Source: Companilactobacillus pabuli
Lineage (GTDB): Bacteria > Bacillota > Bacilli > Lactobacillales > Lactobacillaceae
DNA: 64,000 nucleotides
Direction: 5' to 3'
Assembly (NCBI RefSeq): GCF_014058425.1
Contig: NZ_CP049366.1
Span: 1,922,001 to 1,986,000, forward strand
Positions 51,293 to 60,348 of this stretch are shown piece by piece (position 1 is the first letter of the stretch; the number at the start of each line of letters is the position of its first letter). The position numbers were made by a program, and so were the translations under genes. The notes under the pieces were generated by a model. The model had not been told where the DNA came from and did not search any database. It saw nothing but the letters and a program-made list of their open reading frames with translations.

Positions 51293-51566
51293 TATACTGA
51301 TATATGCAGAGTGGAATTTTTCTACTCTCATGGGATGTAGTATTAAAATACTGCAAAAGGACTTAAGAATTTATAAAATTTAAAAAGACTTATCTATAAA
51401 CAGGGCTATCCAAGTTTTACGTAATAAAAAATATTAAAACTATTTTCTGATAAGCCTGTAACAAACGAAAAACTGATAAAAGATGACTATACTTTTATCT
51501 TCCCCCCTATAACAAAATAAATCCCCTAAAAAGGGCATCCTTTTCTGATTAAGGATGCCCTTTTTG
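51293..51566 (+). ncRNA. Predicted longer RNA 3 with the same C-rich core
   Basis: A -10-like TATACT (51293) is followed by hairpins GAGTGGA/TCTACTC and GTAGTATT/AATACTGC, a CAGGGCTATC/GATAAGCCTG pairing, then GATAAAAG/CTTTTATC (51475-51499), CCCCCCTATAACA, AATCCCCTAA and terminator AAGGGCATCCTT/AAGGATGCCCTT (51531-51562). The 3' third has the same order of elements as RNAs 1 and 2. No protein is encoded. Its 5' end is uncertain, and it has no TTCACA array. The terminator also serves the LacI gene. Confidence 0.42.
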
Positions 51567-51571
51567 CTTAC

Positions 51572-52525
51572 CTATTCTTCATTTAATGTTCCACGTAAAA
51601 TCAATTCTGATGGAATCATCTTCTTCACAACGTCTTTTTCAAAGATAGACCAAAAAGCATATTCGCCAATTTCAGTCAATTTGTGATCAACCGTAGAAAA
51701 ATCCATCAAACGGCTGTAATCCAAATCTTCCTGACCGATAACTGGGATTTTCTTCTTCATTTTGATCAATTGTTGAATTACCCCGGCTGCAACTTGGTCA
51801 CTATTAGCAAAAATCACCTGTAAATCAGGATCTTTCTCTAGTAAATATTGAGCACCGAGATTACCACCTTTAAAATCTTTAGCTTTATTGTAAACGTGGT
51901 CTTGATCGATTTTCTTATCAAAAACTTGACGATAAGCGTGTTTAATTAATTTGGTCGACTGGCTTGAAGATTCTTTACGACTGACCGTAACGCCGATATG
52001 GTCAAAATTATGTTGCTGCAACACTTCGAAAACATCAATAAATGACTGGCCCCGATTCGTATAAGCGCAAGAAATTGGGTAATCGAAGGTATCTTCACAA
52101 CAAGTGATAGGTCCATACTGTTTGTATTCGAGAATTTTTTCAAATGAGATAGCTCGGGAAGTAAAAATAATTCCATCAAAAGCATGATGCTTTAGCATCT
52201 CCAAGTATTTGATTTCATTTTCTTCGTTATAATCCGATGGCAATAAAATTACTTGATAATCTTCCTTGAAAGCCACTCGAGTGATAGCAGCGACTAATTT
52301 TTGAAAATATGGAATACTAATATACGGCAAAACAACTCCAACGGTGTGCGTTTGACCAGTACTTAAAGCACGGGCAACATCGTTAGGATGATAATCTAAT
52401 TTTTCCATTGCATCAATGATTTCGGCCCTAGTTTTGGCAGCAACATAATCTCGATCATTGATAACTCGAGAAACTGTCGAGACCGAGTGCTTGGAAAGTT
52501 TGGCGACATCTCTAATATTTGACAT
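51572..52525 (-). CDS. LacI-family transcriptional regulator
   Basis: 317 aa from ATG 52525 (AGGAG eight bases upstream). N-terminal HTH: SNIRDVAKLSKHSVSTVSRVINDRDYVAAKTRAEIIDAMEKLDYHPNDVARAL; the rest is a periplasmic-binding-like sugar domain (HTVGVVLPYISIPYFQKLV; FDGIIFTSRA; VIFANSDQVAAGVIQQL). No sugar genes lie next to it, so its regulon is unknown. It is enclosed by the three C-rich RNA units. Confidence 0.92.
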   Translation of the reverse strand: MSNIRDVAKLSKHSVSTVSRVINDRDYVAAKTRAEIIDAMEKLDYHPNDVARALSTGQTHTVGVVLPYISIPYFQKLVAAITRVAFKEDYQVILLPSDYNEENEIKYLEMLKHHAFDGIIFTSRAISFEKILEYKQYGPITCCEDTFDYPISCAYTNRGQSFIDVFEVLQQHNFDHIGVTVSRKESSSQSTKLIKHAYRQVFDKKIDQDHVYNKAKDFKGGNLGAQYLLEKDPDLQVIFANSDQVAAGVIQQLIKMKKKIPVIGQEDLDYSRLMDFSTVDHKLTEIGEYAFWSIFEKDVVKKMIPSELILRGTLNEE

Positions 52526-52600
52526 AAAGATCACTCCTGATTTGGATTGTTAGCTTGCTACATCATGATAAATGTAGCCTTTTTCATGAAAAAGCTAATC

Positions 52601-52654
52601 TTCACATTTTCTTCACATTTTCAAAATATTTGGTTCACACTTATTAAGTATAGT
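52601..52654 (+). promoter_or_regulatory. PhoP-like box array and promoter of C-rich RNA 2
   Basis: TTCACA at 52601, 52612 and 52634, with a degenerate AAAATA-type site at 52623: an exact 11-base period. TATAGT (-10) at 52649 lies 15 bases after the start of the last site, the same offset as in the array at 51088. Confidence 0.65.
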
Positions 52655-52661
52655 ATTAATT

Positions 52662-52757
52662 GTAGATGAGAGATACGAAATCTCATCTCATCCCCCCTAT
52701 AACATATATATTTAATCCCCTAAAAATTAAAAGAACACCTTCCCCGGGTGTTCTTTT
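52662..52757 (+). ncRNA. Predicted small RNA 2 with C-rich core
   Basis: About 96 nt: GTAGATGAGAGATACG, perfect 7-bp hairpin GATGAGA/TCTCATC, CCCCCCTATAACATATATA, AATCCCCTAA, then terminator AAGAACACC/GGTGTTCTT with six Ts, which also works for menG/ubiE on the other strand. No open frame with a ribosome site. Confidence 0.65.
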
Positions 52758-52764
52758 TTCGTGC

Positions 52765-53469
52765 CTATTTTCTTGCGGAATGAATTGCGGCAGCCTTCAA
52801 CATTAAATTTGTGACTTCAATATCGTCAAAGCCCGCATCTTGCATCATTTGAGCTAGTTGTTTAATACTAACGAACTTATTAACTGAGTCGTCCAAATAT
52901 TGATATTCCGGCTTACTTTTGGCAAAGATTTTTCCCATCATGGGCATCAAGTGATTGAAATACATTTCCCAACCTAATTTGATGACTGGTGTTTGAACTT
53001 TAAAAGCTTCCAAACAAATCAATTGCCCCTTAGGTTTTAAAATACGAAAGATTTCACTCAACACTTGATTGGCATCTGGTACATTACGCAAGCCAAAACC
53101 AATCGTTACCACATCAAAATGCTTATCAGAAAAATTCAAATCCATCGCATTGCCTGACATTAATTCAATATTAGTTAAATTCGAAGCCGCAACTTTTGTT
53201 TGGGCAATCTTTAACATTTCAGAACTAAAATCTAATCCAATGACTTTGGCATGTGGATATTTTCGAGCCAACATAATCGTCCAATCGGCTGTCCCACAAC
53301 AAAGATCAAGAATCATGTCTGGTCCATTATCAATCTTTGCTGTAGCGATTTTACGCCATTTTTGATGGGTTCCTAAACTCATAATGGAATTTAGTTTGTC
53401 ATAGTTGCCAGCTATATTATTGAAAGTCTTTTGAACATCTTTTTGAGGAACTTTATTAGTCAGGCTCAT
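52765..53469 (-). CDS. ubiE: Demethylmenaquinone methyltransferase
   Basis: 234 aa class I SAM methyltransferase of the UbiE/MenG family. Motif I in MILDLCCGTADWTIMLA, UbiE signature VTIGFGLRNVPD, and LICLEAF. It methylates demethylmenaquinone in the last step of menaquinone synthesis, or a related quinone; no other men genes are in the window, so the organism may use external precursors. AGAGGT precedes the ATG. It follows the phosphatase gene by 10 bases. Confidence 0.92.
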   Translation of the reverse strand: MSLTNKVPQKDVQKTFNNIAGNYDKLNSIMSLGTHQKWRKIATAKIDNGPDMILDLCCGTADWTIMLARKYPHAKVIGLDFSSEMLKIAQTKVAASNLTNIELMSGNAMDLNFSDKHFDVVTIGFGLRNVPDANQVLSEIFRILKPKGQLICLEAFKVQTPVIKLGWEMYFNHLMPMMGKIFAKSKPEYQYLDDSVNKFVSIKQLAQMMQDAGFDDIEVTNLMLKAAAIHSARK

Positions 53470-53479
53470 AATTTACCTC

Positions 53480-54088
53480 TTAATCAAGATTATTAGCACG
53501 TCCATAGTACATGAGGTAGCGTTTGCCACTGTTGGAAATCATGTATTTGGAAACTCCGGCATTAGCTGGTTGGATAATTTGCGAAATATCTTCGATTCCG
53601 GTAATTTCTTTCATGATGGCACGACTAACGAATCCATGACAAACGACCATGATTTTCTCGTCGCCTTTTTTAGCCATATCATTCAAAAAATCATCAACTC
53701 GCTTATAAACGTGTTCAAATGGTTCACAATTTTCGGCATAGTCGGCATATTTTGGTGCTAAATAGTGGTTTTCATCAAACGCATCAGGATACTTAGGTTC
53801 CAATTCACTTGCTTTAACACCGTCCCATGAACCATAATCACCTTCACAAAGACGTTTATCTAATTTAACTTCGTGAACGCCTTGATTCAAAATTTCAGCG
53901 GTTTGAGCTGCACGTTTTAAAGGACTTGAATAAATTTCGTCAAAATCATTAATATCGATATTTTTCTCTAAAGTTTCAACTTGCTTAATTCCGTTGGCAT
54001 TTAAGGGTTTATCAGTAGACATCCCATTGATACGATTTTCATAATTAGTATCTGTTTCTCCATGTCTTACAATGTATAATTCGACCAT
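53480..54088 (-). CDS. Histidine phosphatase family protein (phosphoglycerate mutase-like)
   Basis: 202 aa. Catalytic RHG in LYIVRHGETDTNYENRINGMSTDKPLN, second Arg in SSPLKRAAQTAEIL, acid in KRLCEGDYGSWDG, second His in IMVVCHGFVSRAI. Such enzymes dephosphorylate small metabolites; the real substrate is unknown and a mutase role is unlikely. AAGGAGA precedes the ATG. Forms an operon with ubiE. Confidence 0.9.
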   Translation of the reverse strand: MVELYIVRHGETDTNYENRINGMSTDKPLNANGIKQVETLEKNIDINDFDEIYSSPLKRAAQTAEILNQGVHEVKLDKRLCEGDYGSWDGVKASELEPKYPDAFDENHYLAPKYADYAENCEPFEHVYKRVDDFLNDMAKKGDEKIMVVCHGFVSRAIMKEITGIEDISQIIQPANAGVSKYMISNSGKRYLMYYGRANNLD

Positions 54089-54181
54089 AATATCTCCTTC
54101 TTGGTAGCGCTTAAAATACTTCTTTTAGTATTTCATTATTGACTTTGCTTTGCAACTCAATTATAGTGAAAGCAATCAAAT

Positions 54182-54272
54182 ATAGTCCTTTAAATATTGG
54201 TCCCGTGAGGCTAATAAGGAAACACGTTCAGTCTTTTATTTCGCATACACGGGATAGAGGGCTATTTTTTTG
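54182..54272 (+). promoter_or_regulatory. PyrR-binding attenuator upstream of uraA
   Basis: GGTCCCGTGAGGCTAATAAG contains the PyrR RNA-binding consensus (UCCnGnGAGGCU). ATAGTCCT and CCCGTG pair with CACGGG and AGGGCTAT further down, followed by seven Ts, forming the terminator. PyrR with UMP would stop transcription of the uracil permease gene. Confidence 0.8.
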
Positions 54273-54301
54273 CAAAAATACACTTAGGGGAGATGTTTCT
54301 T

Positions 54302-55642
54302 TTGGCTACAAATGATCAGCAGTACCGCAACCCAGACGCAGTCTTAGACGTCTACGAAAAACCACCACTAGGCAGCTGGGCCTTTTTATCTTTACAGCAC
54401 TTATTCTCAATGTTTGGTGCCACCGTTTTGGTACCGTTACTAGTTGGACTAGATCCTAGTATTGCTCTTTTTAGTTCTGGTGTTGGAACAATTATTCATA
54501 TTTTAATCACTCATCGTAAGATTCCAGCTTACATGAGTTCTAGTTTCTCATTCATTGTGCCGATGGTTTCCTTGATGAAGACAGTTGGTTATGCCGGCGT
54601 CGCCCAAGGTACCATTGCCGTTGGTATGGTTTACTTGATTGTTTCATTGGTCGTCGGCTTCATTGGTTCTGATTGGATCGACAAAGCTTTACCACCTATC
54701 GTCGTTGGACCAATCGTTATCGTCATTGGTATGTCAGTTGCCGGAAGTGCCGCTAACAATGCCATGATGAACGGTTCTCACTACGATTTAACTTACTTTG
54801 GTGTCGCTATGTTCACTTTATTCTTAACTGTTATTTTGAACATGGTTTTGAGAGGATTTTGGAGTAATATTGCTATTCTTTTAGGTATCGTCGGTGGTTA
54901 TATTTTAGCCGTTGCCTTAGGTATCGTTGATTTTTCAAAAGTTATTTCTACACCTTGGTTCAAATTACCAGCTTTTGATGTTATGTTTGCTAACTACATG
55001 CCTAAGAAAATTTATTGGGGTGCTATCTTGAGTTTTGCACCAATCGCCTTCGTAACGATGGCAGAGCACTTGGGACACATCATGGTGCTAGACGAATTGA
55101 CTGGTCGTGACTTCTTCAAAGATCCCGGTCTTCATAAAACTCTAGCTGGTGATGGTACAGCCTCAATCGTTGCCGCCTTTCTAGGTGGTCCTCCTGTAAC
55201 ATCATATGGTGAAAACATTGGTGTTATGGCTGTTAATAAGATTTTCAGTGTTTACGTTGTTATCGGAGCCGCTGTCTTCGCTGCTCTGTTTGGATTCATT
55301 GGTAAATTGAGTGCCTTGATTCAAACAATCCCTGGACCAGTTATCGGTGGTATCAGTTTCGTATTATTCGGAGTTATTTCATCCAGTGGTTTGAGAATCC
55401 TAGTTGATAACAAAGTCGACTTCAACGAAAAACGTAATTTGATGATTGCCTCAGTTATCCTAGTTATCGGTATCGGTAATGCTTATCTACAAATCGGCAG
55501 TTTCCAATTTACTGGTGTTGGTGTAGCTACAGTTGTTGGTATTATTTTGAACTTGATTTTACCAAAACACGCCTTGTCAGAACATTGGGACGATGACAAA
55601 GATGACTGGAAAAGGGATCAAAAAGCAAAAGGAAATGCTTAA
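54302..55642 (+). CDS. uraA: Uracil permease
   Basis: 446 aa NCS2 transporter from TTG 54302; GGGGAG is nine bases upstream, so the ATG at 54293 is too close. About fourteen helices, with FSMFGATVLVPLLVGLDPSIALFSSG at the start, AEHLGHIMVLDELTGRDFF in the substrate region and GGPPVTSYGENIGVMAV, all UraA landmarks. Imports uracil with protons; the PyrR attenuator upstream agrees. Its ribosome site TTAGGGGA is exactly complementary to TCCCCTAA of the small RNAs at 51150 and 52662. Confidence 0.93.
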   Translation: MATNDQQYRNPDAVLDVYEKPPLGSWAFLSLQHLFSMFGATVLVPLLVGLDPSIALFSSGVGTIIHILITHRKIPAYMSSSFSFIVPMVSLMKTVGYAGVAQGTIAVGMVYLIVSLVVGFIGSDWIDKALPPIVVGPIVIVIGMSVAGSAANNAMMNGSHYDLTYFGVAMFTLFLTVILNMVLRGFWSNIAILLGIVGGYILAVALGIVDFSKVISTPWFKLPAFDVMFANYMPKKIYWGAILSFAPIAFVTMAEHLGHIMVLDELTGRDFFKDPGLHKTLAGDGTASIVAAFLGGPPVTSYGENIGVMAVNKIFSVYVVIGAAVFAALFGFIGKLSALIQTIPGPVIGGISFVLFGVISSSGLRILVDNKVDFNEKRNLMIASVILVIGIGNAYLQIGSFQFTGVGVATVVGIILNLILPKHALSEHWDDDKDDWKRDQKAKGNA

Positions 55643-55653
55643 TTCTGGTTACT

Positions 55654-55725
55654 AAAAAGCATCTACTTTAGATAAAGTGCGTATCACATGCTGCACACTT
55701 TATCTAAGTAGATGCTTTTAATTTA
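55654..55725 (+). terminator. Intrinsic terminator after uraA
   Basis: Very long stem AAAGCATCTACTTTAGATAA / TTATCTAAGTAGATGCTTT with T-rich tail. Confidence 0.9.
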
Positions 55726-55750
55726 TTGATATAAGAAATAAAAACACTAT

Positions 55751-55919
55751 CTAGTCCGGAATAACAAAGCAAATTGGCTCAGATGTGAAATTATTCTTAG
55801 CAACTTGTTGCTTAGAATAAGACCGAGCTTGAAGACTTTGCCCGGGTTTGGGCTTAGCAAAGGCTCCAAGTCGTGTCCACATCGTTCCAGCCAAATTTGC
55901 TTTGTTATGGAGGACGGAA
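55751..55919 (+). repeat. Palindromic interspersed repeat, diverged member of copy-1 group
   Basis: 169 bp. Outer stem AACAAAGCAAATTGGCT / AGCCAAATTTGCTTTGTT shows paired changes relative to copies 1 and 2 (AAAGAAAAT to AAAGCAAAT with the matching change opposite). Confidence 0.88.
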
Positions 55920-55978
55920 TCATATCACCAACCTAACTTAAGAAAAATCTATTTTTAAGATATAAGTCGCTTTTTTAT

Positions 55979-57373
55979 AAAAATCGCCAATTGAGAAAAC
56001 ACGGTAATTTATTGCCGTGATGAATCAATGAATTATGCAATTTTAGGTGTTTCAGCAAACATATGTTCCCCTAACGTGATATAATTACAATACAAAATCA
56101 TAGGAGGGGGTTCATATGGTCTTAAAGGGTATTAAATTACATATCTATCCAGATGATTACCAAAAGGAACTTATTGAATACAACTTTGGCGCTAATCGTT
56201 TTGTTTGGAATAATATGTTAGATATGATGATCAAACGCCATGAAAATAATCCAGATTTAAAATCTTTGAAAGCATTTGATTTGAACTATATTTTAACAAC
56301 TTTCAAAAAAGAACACTCTTGGCTAAAGAAAGCTGAAAGTACTAGTTTACAAGTTTCTAATAAAGACTTATTTGAAGCGTACAAGGGATTCTTTAGTAAA
56401 AAACGTAAATTCCCACGATTCAAAAGTAAGAAGTTCCCAAAACAAAGCTATCAATCTAAATTTGTTAATAGAAACATAGAAATTATCGATGATTCTTACG
56501 TTAAATTACCTAAACTTGGAGTAATGAAGTATAAGAACAAAAAAGCTATCCCTAGTGTAATCAAGTACGTAACTATTCGTAAATCATCAACTAACAAATA
56601 TTACGCCATTCTTACGGTTGATGAAGATATTACTCAATTACCAAAGACAAACAAGTCTGTCGGCCTTGATATGGGCGTTTGTGACCTAGTAATCTGTTCA
56701 GACGGAAGTAAATATAAGACAATCCGATTTGATAAGAAACTTGCTAAAAAGAAACACTATTGGGAAAAACGATTAGCCAGACGACGTACGCAAGCTCTAA
56801 AAGATATCCAGTATAAAAAGAAATTTGGATTGATTGATCCAAAACCTTTAGAACAATACTCAAACTATATGAAAGCTAAACTTATGGTAGCTAAATATAG
56901 TGAGAAGATAGCTAATCAAAGAAAAGACTATCTCCATAAGATAACTCGTGAATTAGTTGAGAATAATGATTTGATTGTTATTGAAGATTTGAAAACCAAA
57001 AATCTTCTTGGTAATCATAAACTATCACGTGCCATCGCTAATCAATCATGGAGAGCATTAAGATTGATGCTTGAATACAAATGTGAATGGTACGGTAAGA
57101 AACTTCTGGTTGTTAATCCATTCAAGACTAGTCAAATCTGTTCTAACTGTGGGTACGATGATGGTAAACACAAGTTAAGTATTAGAGAATGGGATTGTCC
57201 TAGTTGTGGTATTCATCATGATCGTGATATCAATGCAAGTAAAAATATATTGAACAATGGCTTGGAACAAGCCTTAGTAAAATAGTTCTAGCCTCTACCG
57301 ACTGGTTGAGATACTAGTTGGCAAGTATGGAATGTTCCTAGAAGCTCGGTACTTTAGTGCCGATGTAGTTCAC
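55979..57373 (+). mobile_element. IS200/IS605-type TnpB-only element, copy 2 (1395 bp)
   Basis: Same ends and length as copy 1; left flank TTTAT (55974-55978). The right end abuts the 3' end of fbp: the TGA stop of fbp (57372-57370) lies inside the element. Removing the element would restore an AAA TAA ending, so the protein sequence is unchanged. Predicted guide is 57374-57393. Confidence 0.92.
56116..57285 (+). CDS. tnpB: TnpB RNA-guided nuclease (OrfB), copy 2
   Basis: 389 aa, no indels against copy 1. RuvC Asp in SVGLDMGVCDL, Glu in IVIEDLKTKNL, zinc ribbon CSNCG ... CPSCG and final Asp in HHDRDINASKN are all present. GGAGGGGG lies six bases before the ATG. Differences from copy 1 are scattered substitutions, many silent, which suggests both have been under selection or moved recently. 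Confidence 0.93.
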   Translation: MVLKGIKLHIYPDDYQKELIEYNFGANRFVWNNMLDMMIKRHENNPDLKSLKAFDLNYILTTFKKEHSWLKKAESTSLQVSNKDLFEAYKGFFSKKRKFPRFKSKKFPKQSYQSKFVNRNIEIIDDSYVKLPKLGVMKYKNKKAIPSVIKYVTIRKSSTNKYYAILTVDEDITQLPKTNKSVGLDMGVCDLVICSDGSKYKTIRFDKKLAKKKHYWEKRLARRRTQALKDIQYKKKFGLIDPKPLEQYSNYMKAKLMVAKYSEKIANQRKDYLHKITRELVENNDLIVIEDLKTKNLLGNHKLSRAIANQSWRALRLMLEYKCEWYGKKLLVVNPFKTSQICSNCGYDDGKHKLSIREWDCPSCGIHHDRDINASKNILNNGLEQALVK

Positions 57374-59244
57374 TTAATAAATTTACGTAAATACTTTATT
57401 TGCTTTTGGATACTCTTCCCATAATCAGTATCTTTTATTGTTCGACGTTCCGAAGAGTGTTCAACAATTTCTTTATCCATCACGACGTCTGACATTTCAG
57501 CAATCGATTTATTTTTGTTAGCGAAAGGTTTCAAAGTTTCCAAACGCATCCCATAGGAATCGTATAACAAGGTATGACCACCAATCTTTGAGCTTCGTTT
57601 AGCATCGAACATCCCATTGACTACAATGACCTTTTTATCAGCCATTACAGGATTAGCATTTTCGTCAGCCGGCGTGTGACCATTGACGATATGACCGCGA
57701 GTACTTAGTTCAAATTCCCTCAAAATCCTGTTAGCAAACCATTCTTCATCACATAAATCAAAGAATGGATTAGGTGTTTCTCTTTGAGCCTCTTTGTCAT
57801 TAATAAAATAATGTTCAAAAGTCGTCATTTTATCTTTACCAAATAATGGCGACTTTTTCCCTTCCCAGAGGTACCAAATAAAATCTGAATTAAAACAGTC
57901 AGCCGTTGTCGGATGTCTCATAGCATCTTTGACAATATACTCGCTATAATCTAAAAGTTCTTTTCCTGCATAAGCTTTTCCATCGATGGCAATAGAAGAT
58001 AAATTACCTTTTTGGTCTACTGGAATACACCCATGAAACAGCAAATTATCATTATGTTCAAGATACATTCCACCATTATCGGCTAAGAACCACATATCTT
58101 CATTTAATTTATTTGATTGAATGAATTGATTTATTAAATCTATCAAAACTACACGTTCACTATTAGTAATTTGATATGGAGAAGCCGGATTAACCGTTTG
58201 GAAACAGCCGTTCTCAATTGGATAGTCTTTGCCATCAATCGTTATAGTTCGTTTATCTAAACTCAATTTATCTAATAATAAGCGGTCATCCATTTCAAAT
58301 TCTGGACGGCGTTTGATTGCTTGTCCCTCAAGCTTAAATTGAATTATAGCCGCAGCTTGTTGAATACAATTATCGACATTCTTCTCCTCATCAGTCATTC
58401 CTGCCCAAGCTACTTTTGGTTCAAAATTTGGCAAAGGCATGTAACGATTTGTCGCAAATTTAACCATCGAAGTCAGATCAATTCCATAGACATCTTCCAA
58501 CAATTTCAAATTGTGATAACGGGCACTGATCCTAATTAAATTCATCATGCACAGCTTCGAACCAGCCATACTTCCTAGCCACAAAACATCATGGTTGCCC
58601 CATTCGAAGTCAAAATTTTGCCACGTTTCAGTCAAATGATCAATAACTTTATCAGGATGAGGACCACGATCATACAAATCACCAACAATATGAATCCGTT
58701 CAATTGCCAGTTTCTGAATAGCATGACAAAGAGAAATTATAAATTCATCCGCTAAACCTAATTTAACTAACTGCTTAACCATCTCACGATAGTACTGACG
58801 CTTGTCTTCAGCTCTTAAATCGCCAAAAACTAACTCTTCAGAAATATCCAAAAATTTCGTATCAAGCGATTGATCGATTATATTTTGGGGATACTTTTCA
58901 GCAACGTAACGTAAAACTTCAATCATCTGATTTGTCGTATCCATATACCATTGCTCTAAATCATTGCCTTTCAAATCGGGGGTGATTTTTTTCAAAATAT
59001 CTTCAGGATAATAAATTAAGCAGACCAATTTCTGTTGATTAGGAACTGTCAAACGACCGTTAAACAATTCTCCAACCTTACGACTAATGTTGCCGGCACC
59101 ACTACGAATGATATTCAAATATTTATCGTAGTTGCCATGAACATCACTAATAAACGCTTCTGTCCCCTTAGGTAAATTCAGAGTCGCTGCTAAATTGATG
59201 ATTTTCGTCTTTACTTCATTAATATCCGTGAATTTTTCTTCCAT
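57370..59244 (-). CDS. fbp: Fructose-1,6-bisphosphatase class III
   Basis: 624 aa, the length of the Firmicutes-specific FBPase class III. Metallophosphatase-like motifs: AFISDVHGNYDKYLNIIRSGAGN, HIVGDLYDRGPHPDKVID, WGNHDVLWLGSMAG and GHTPADENANP. Converts fructose-1,6-bisphosphate to fructose-6-phosphate for gluconeogenesis. Its stop codon is now provided by the TnpB element at its 3' end, and its native terminator is displaced by 1.4 kb. Confidence 0.93.
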   Translation of the reverse strand: MEEKFTDINEVKTKIINLAATLNLPKGTEAFISDVHGNYDKYLNIIRSGAGNISRKVGELFNGRLTVPNQQKLVCLIYYPEDILKKITPDLKGNDLEQWYMDTTNQMIEVLRYVAEKYPQNIIDQSLDTKFLDISEELVFGDLRAEDKRQYYREMVKQLVKLGLADEFIISLCHAIQKLAIERIHIVGDLYDRGPHPDKVIDHLTETWQNFDFEWGNHDVLWLGSMAGSKLCMMNLIRISARYHNLKLLEDVYGIDLTSMVKFATNRYMPLPNFEPKVAWAGMTDEEKNVDNCIQQAAAIIQFKLEGQAIKRRPEFEMDDRLLLDKLSLDKRTITIDGKDYPIENGCFQTVNPASPYQITNSERVVLIDLINQFIQSNKLNEDMWFLADNGGMYLEHNDNLLFHGCIPVDQKGNLSSIAIDGKAYAGKELLDYSEYIVKDAMRHPTTADCFNSDFIWYLWEGKKSPLFGKDKMTTFEHYFINDKEAQRETPNPFFDLCDEEWFANRILREFELSTRGHIVNGHTPADENANPVMADKKVIVVNGMFDAKRSSKIGGHTLLYDSYGMRLETLKPFANKNKSIAEMSDVVMDKEIVEHSSERRTIKDTDYGKSIQKQIKYLRKFIK

Positions 59245-59384
59245 TTAGAAAAAACCTTCTCCCGCAATATATCAATCATGTTTATGATAGCGTATACAAT
59301 TGAACTATACCAAATGCACAGTTTATTTCCAAGTATCAAACTAATATTTGAGTTAAAATTATAGTTATAGGAGGTTAGTTAGAC

Positions 59385-60269
59385 ATGAATTTAAAATTAG
59401 ATTCTACTGTAACTTTGAATAATGGTGTTAAAATGCCCCAATTAGGTATGGGTGTTTGGAAAGTCAACAATTCTGGTGCTTCCCAAGCTGTCCAATGGGC
59501 ATTAAAACACGGCTATAAAGCAATTGATACTGCTAAACAATATGGTAATGAAGCTGGTGTGGGCGAAGGATTACAAAAAGGTTTTGCAGACAACGGTCTC
59601 AAGCGTGAAGATATTTTCTTAACAACTAAGATCTTCAACGGTGACCAAGGTTATCAATCAACACTCGACAACTTCGAAGGTCAATTAAAGAGACTACAAA
59701 CTGATTATGTAGATCTACTCTTGATTCACTGGCCAGTTGATGGAACTTACCTAGAAACATGGCGTGCTTTGGAAACCATTTATAAAGAAGGCAAAGCCCG
59801 TGCTATTGGTGTTTCTAACTTCAATATTGAAAGATTAAAGGATATTCTTCAACACTGCTCAATCAAACCAGCAGTTAACCAAATGGAATATCACCCACTT
59901 TGCCAAGAAGTTGATATCAAGAATTTCTGTGATGAAAATAACATTCATCTTGAAGCATGGTCTCCACTTGGCGGTGGTTCAGTTCTAGGTGATCCTAGAC
60001 TTAAGAAGATTGCTGACAAATATAACAAGTCAGTCGCTCAAGTTATTTTACGTTGGGACTTACAAAATGGCATTATTACTATTCCTAAGTCAGTTCACGA
60101 GGAAAGAATCGTTCAAAACTCCGATGTTTACGACTTTGAACTAAGTGATGCCGACATGAAAGAAATCAACGGTTTTGACACAGACAAGAGAAGTCTCTGG
60201 TATGGTGGCTTCTTCTGGAGTGGCAACCCTGATGGTTACAAAGATGAAGTTGAACAATGGGACGACTAA
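59385..60269 (+). CDS. Aldo/keto reductase (2,5-diketo-D-gluconate reductase type)
   Basis: 294 aa. Tetrad: Asp and Tyr in AIDTAKQYGNEAGVG, Lys in FLTTKIFNGDQ, His in LLLIHWPVDG; cofactor region ITIPKSVHEERI. AGGAGG precedes the ATG by nine bases. Broad-range NADPH-dependent carbonyl reductase. Single gene with a shared terminator. Confidence 0.92.
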   Translation: MNLKLDSTVTLNNGVKMPQLGMGVWKVNNSGASQAVQWALKHGYKAIDTAKQYGNEAGVGEGLQKGFADNGLKREDIFLTTKIFNGDQGYQSTLDNFEGQLKRLQTDYVDLLLIHWPVDGTYLETWRALETIYKEGKARAIGVSNFNIERLKDILQHCSIKPAVNQMEYHPLCQEVDIKNFCDENNIHLEAWSPLGGGSVLGDPRLKKIADKYNKSVAQVILRWDLQNGIITIPKSVHEERIVQNSDVYDFELSDADMKEINGFDTDKRSLWYGGFFWSGNPDGYKDEVEQWDD

Positions 60270-60299
60270 AGTAATCTCATTTTAATAAGACAAAAATAA

Positions 60300-60347
60300 G
60301 GAACCTCACAATGTAGAAAATCTACATTGTGAGGTTCCTTTTTTGAT
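60300..60347. terminator. Bidirectional intrinsic terminator
   Basis: GGAACCTCACAATGTAGA / TCTACATTGTGAGGTTCC perfect stem with T-runs. Confidence 0.9.
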
Positions 60348-60348
60348 A

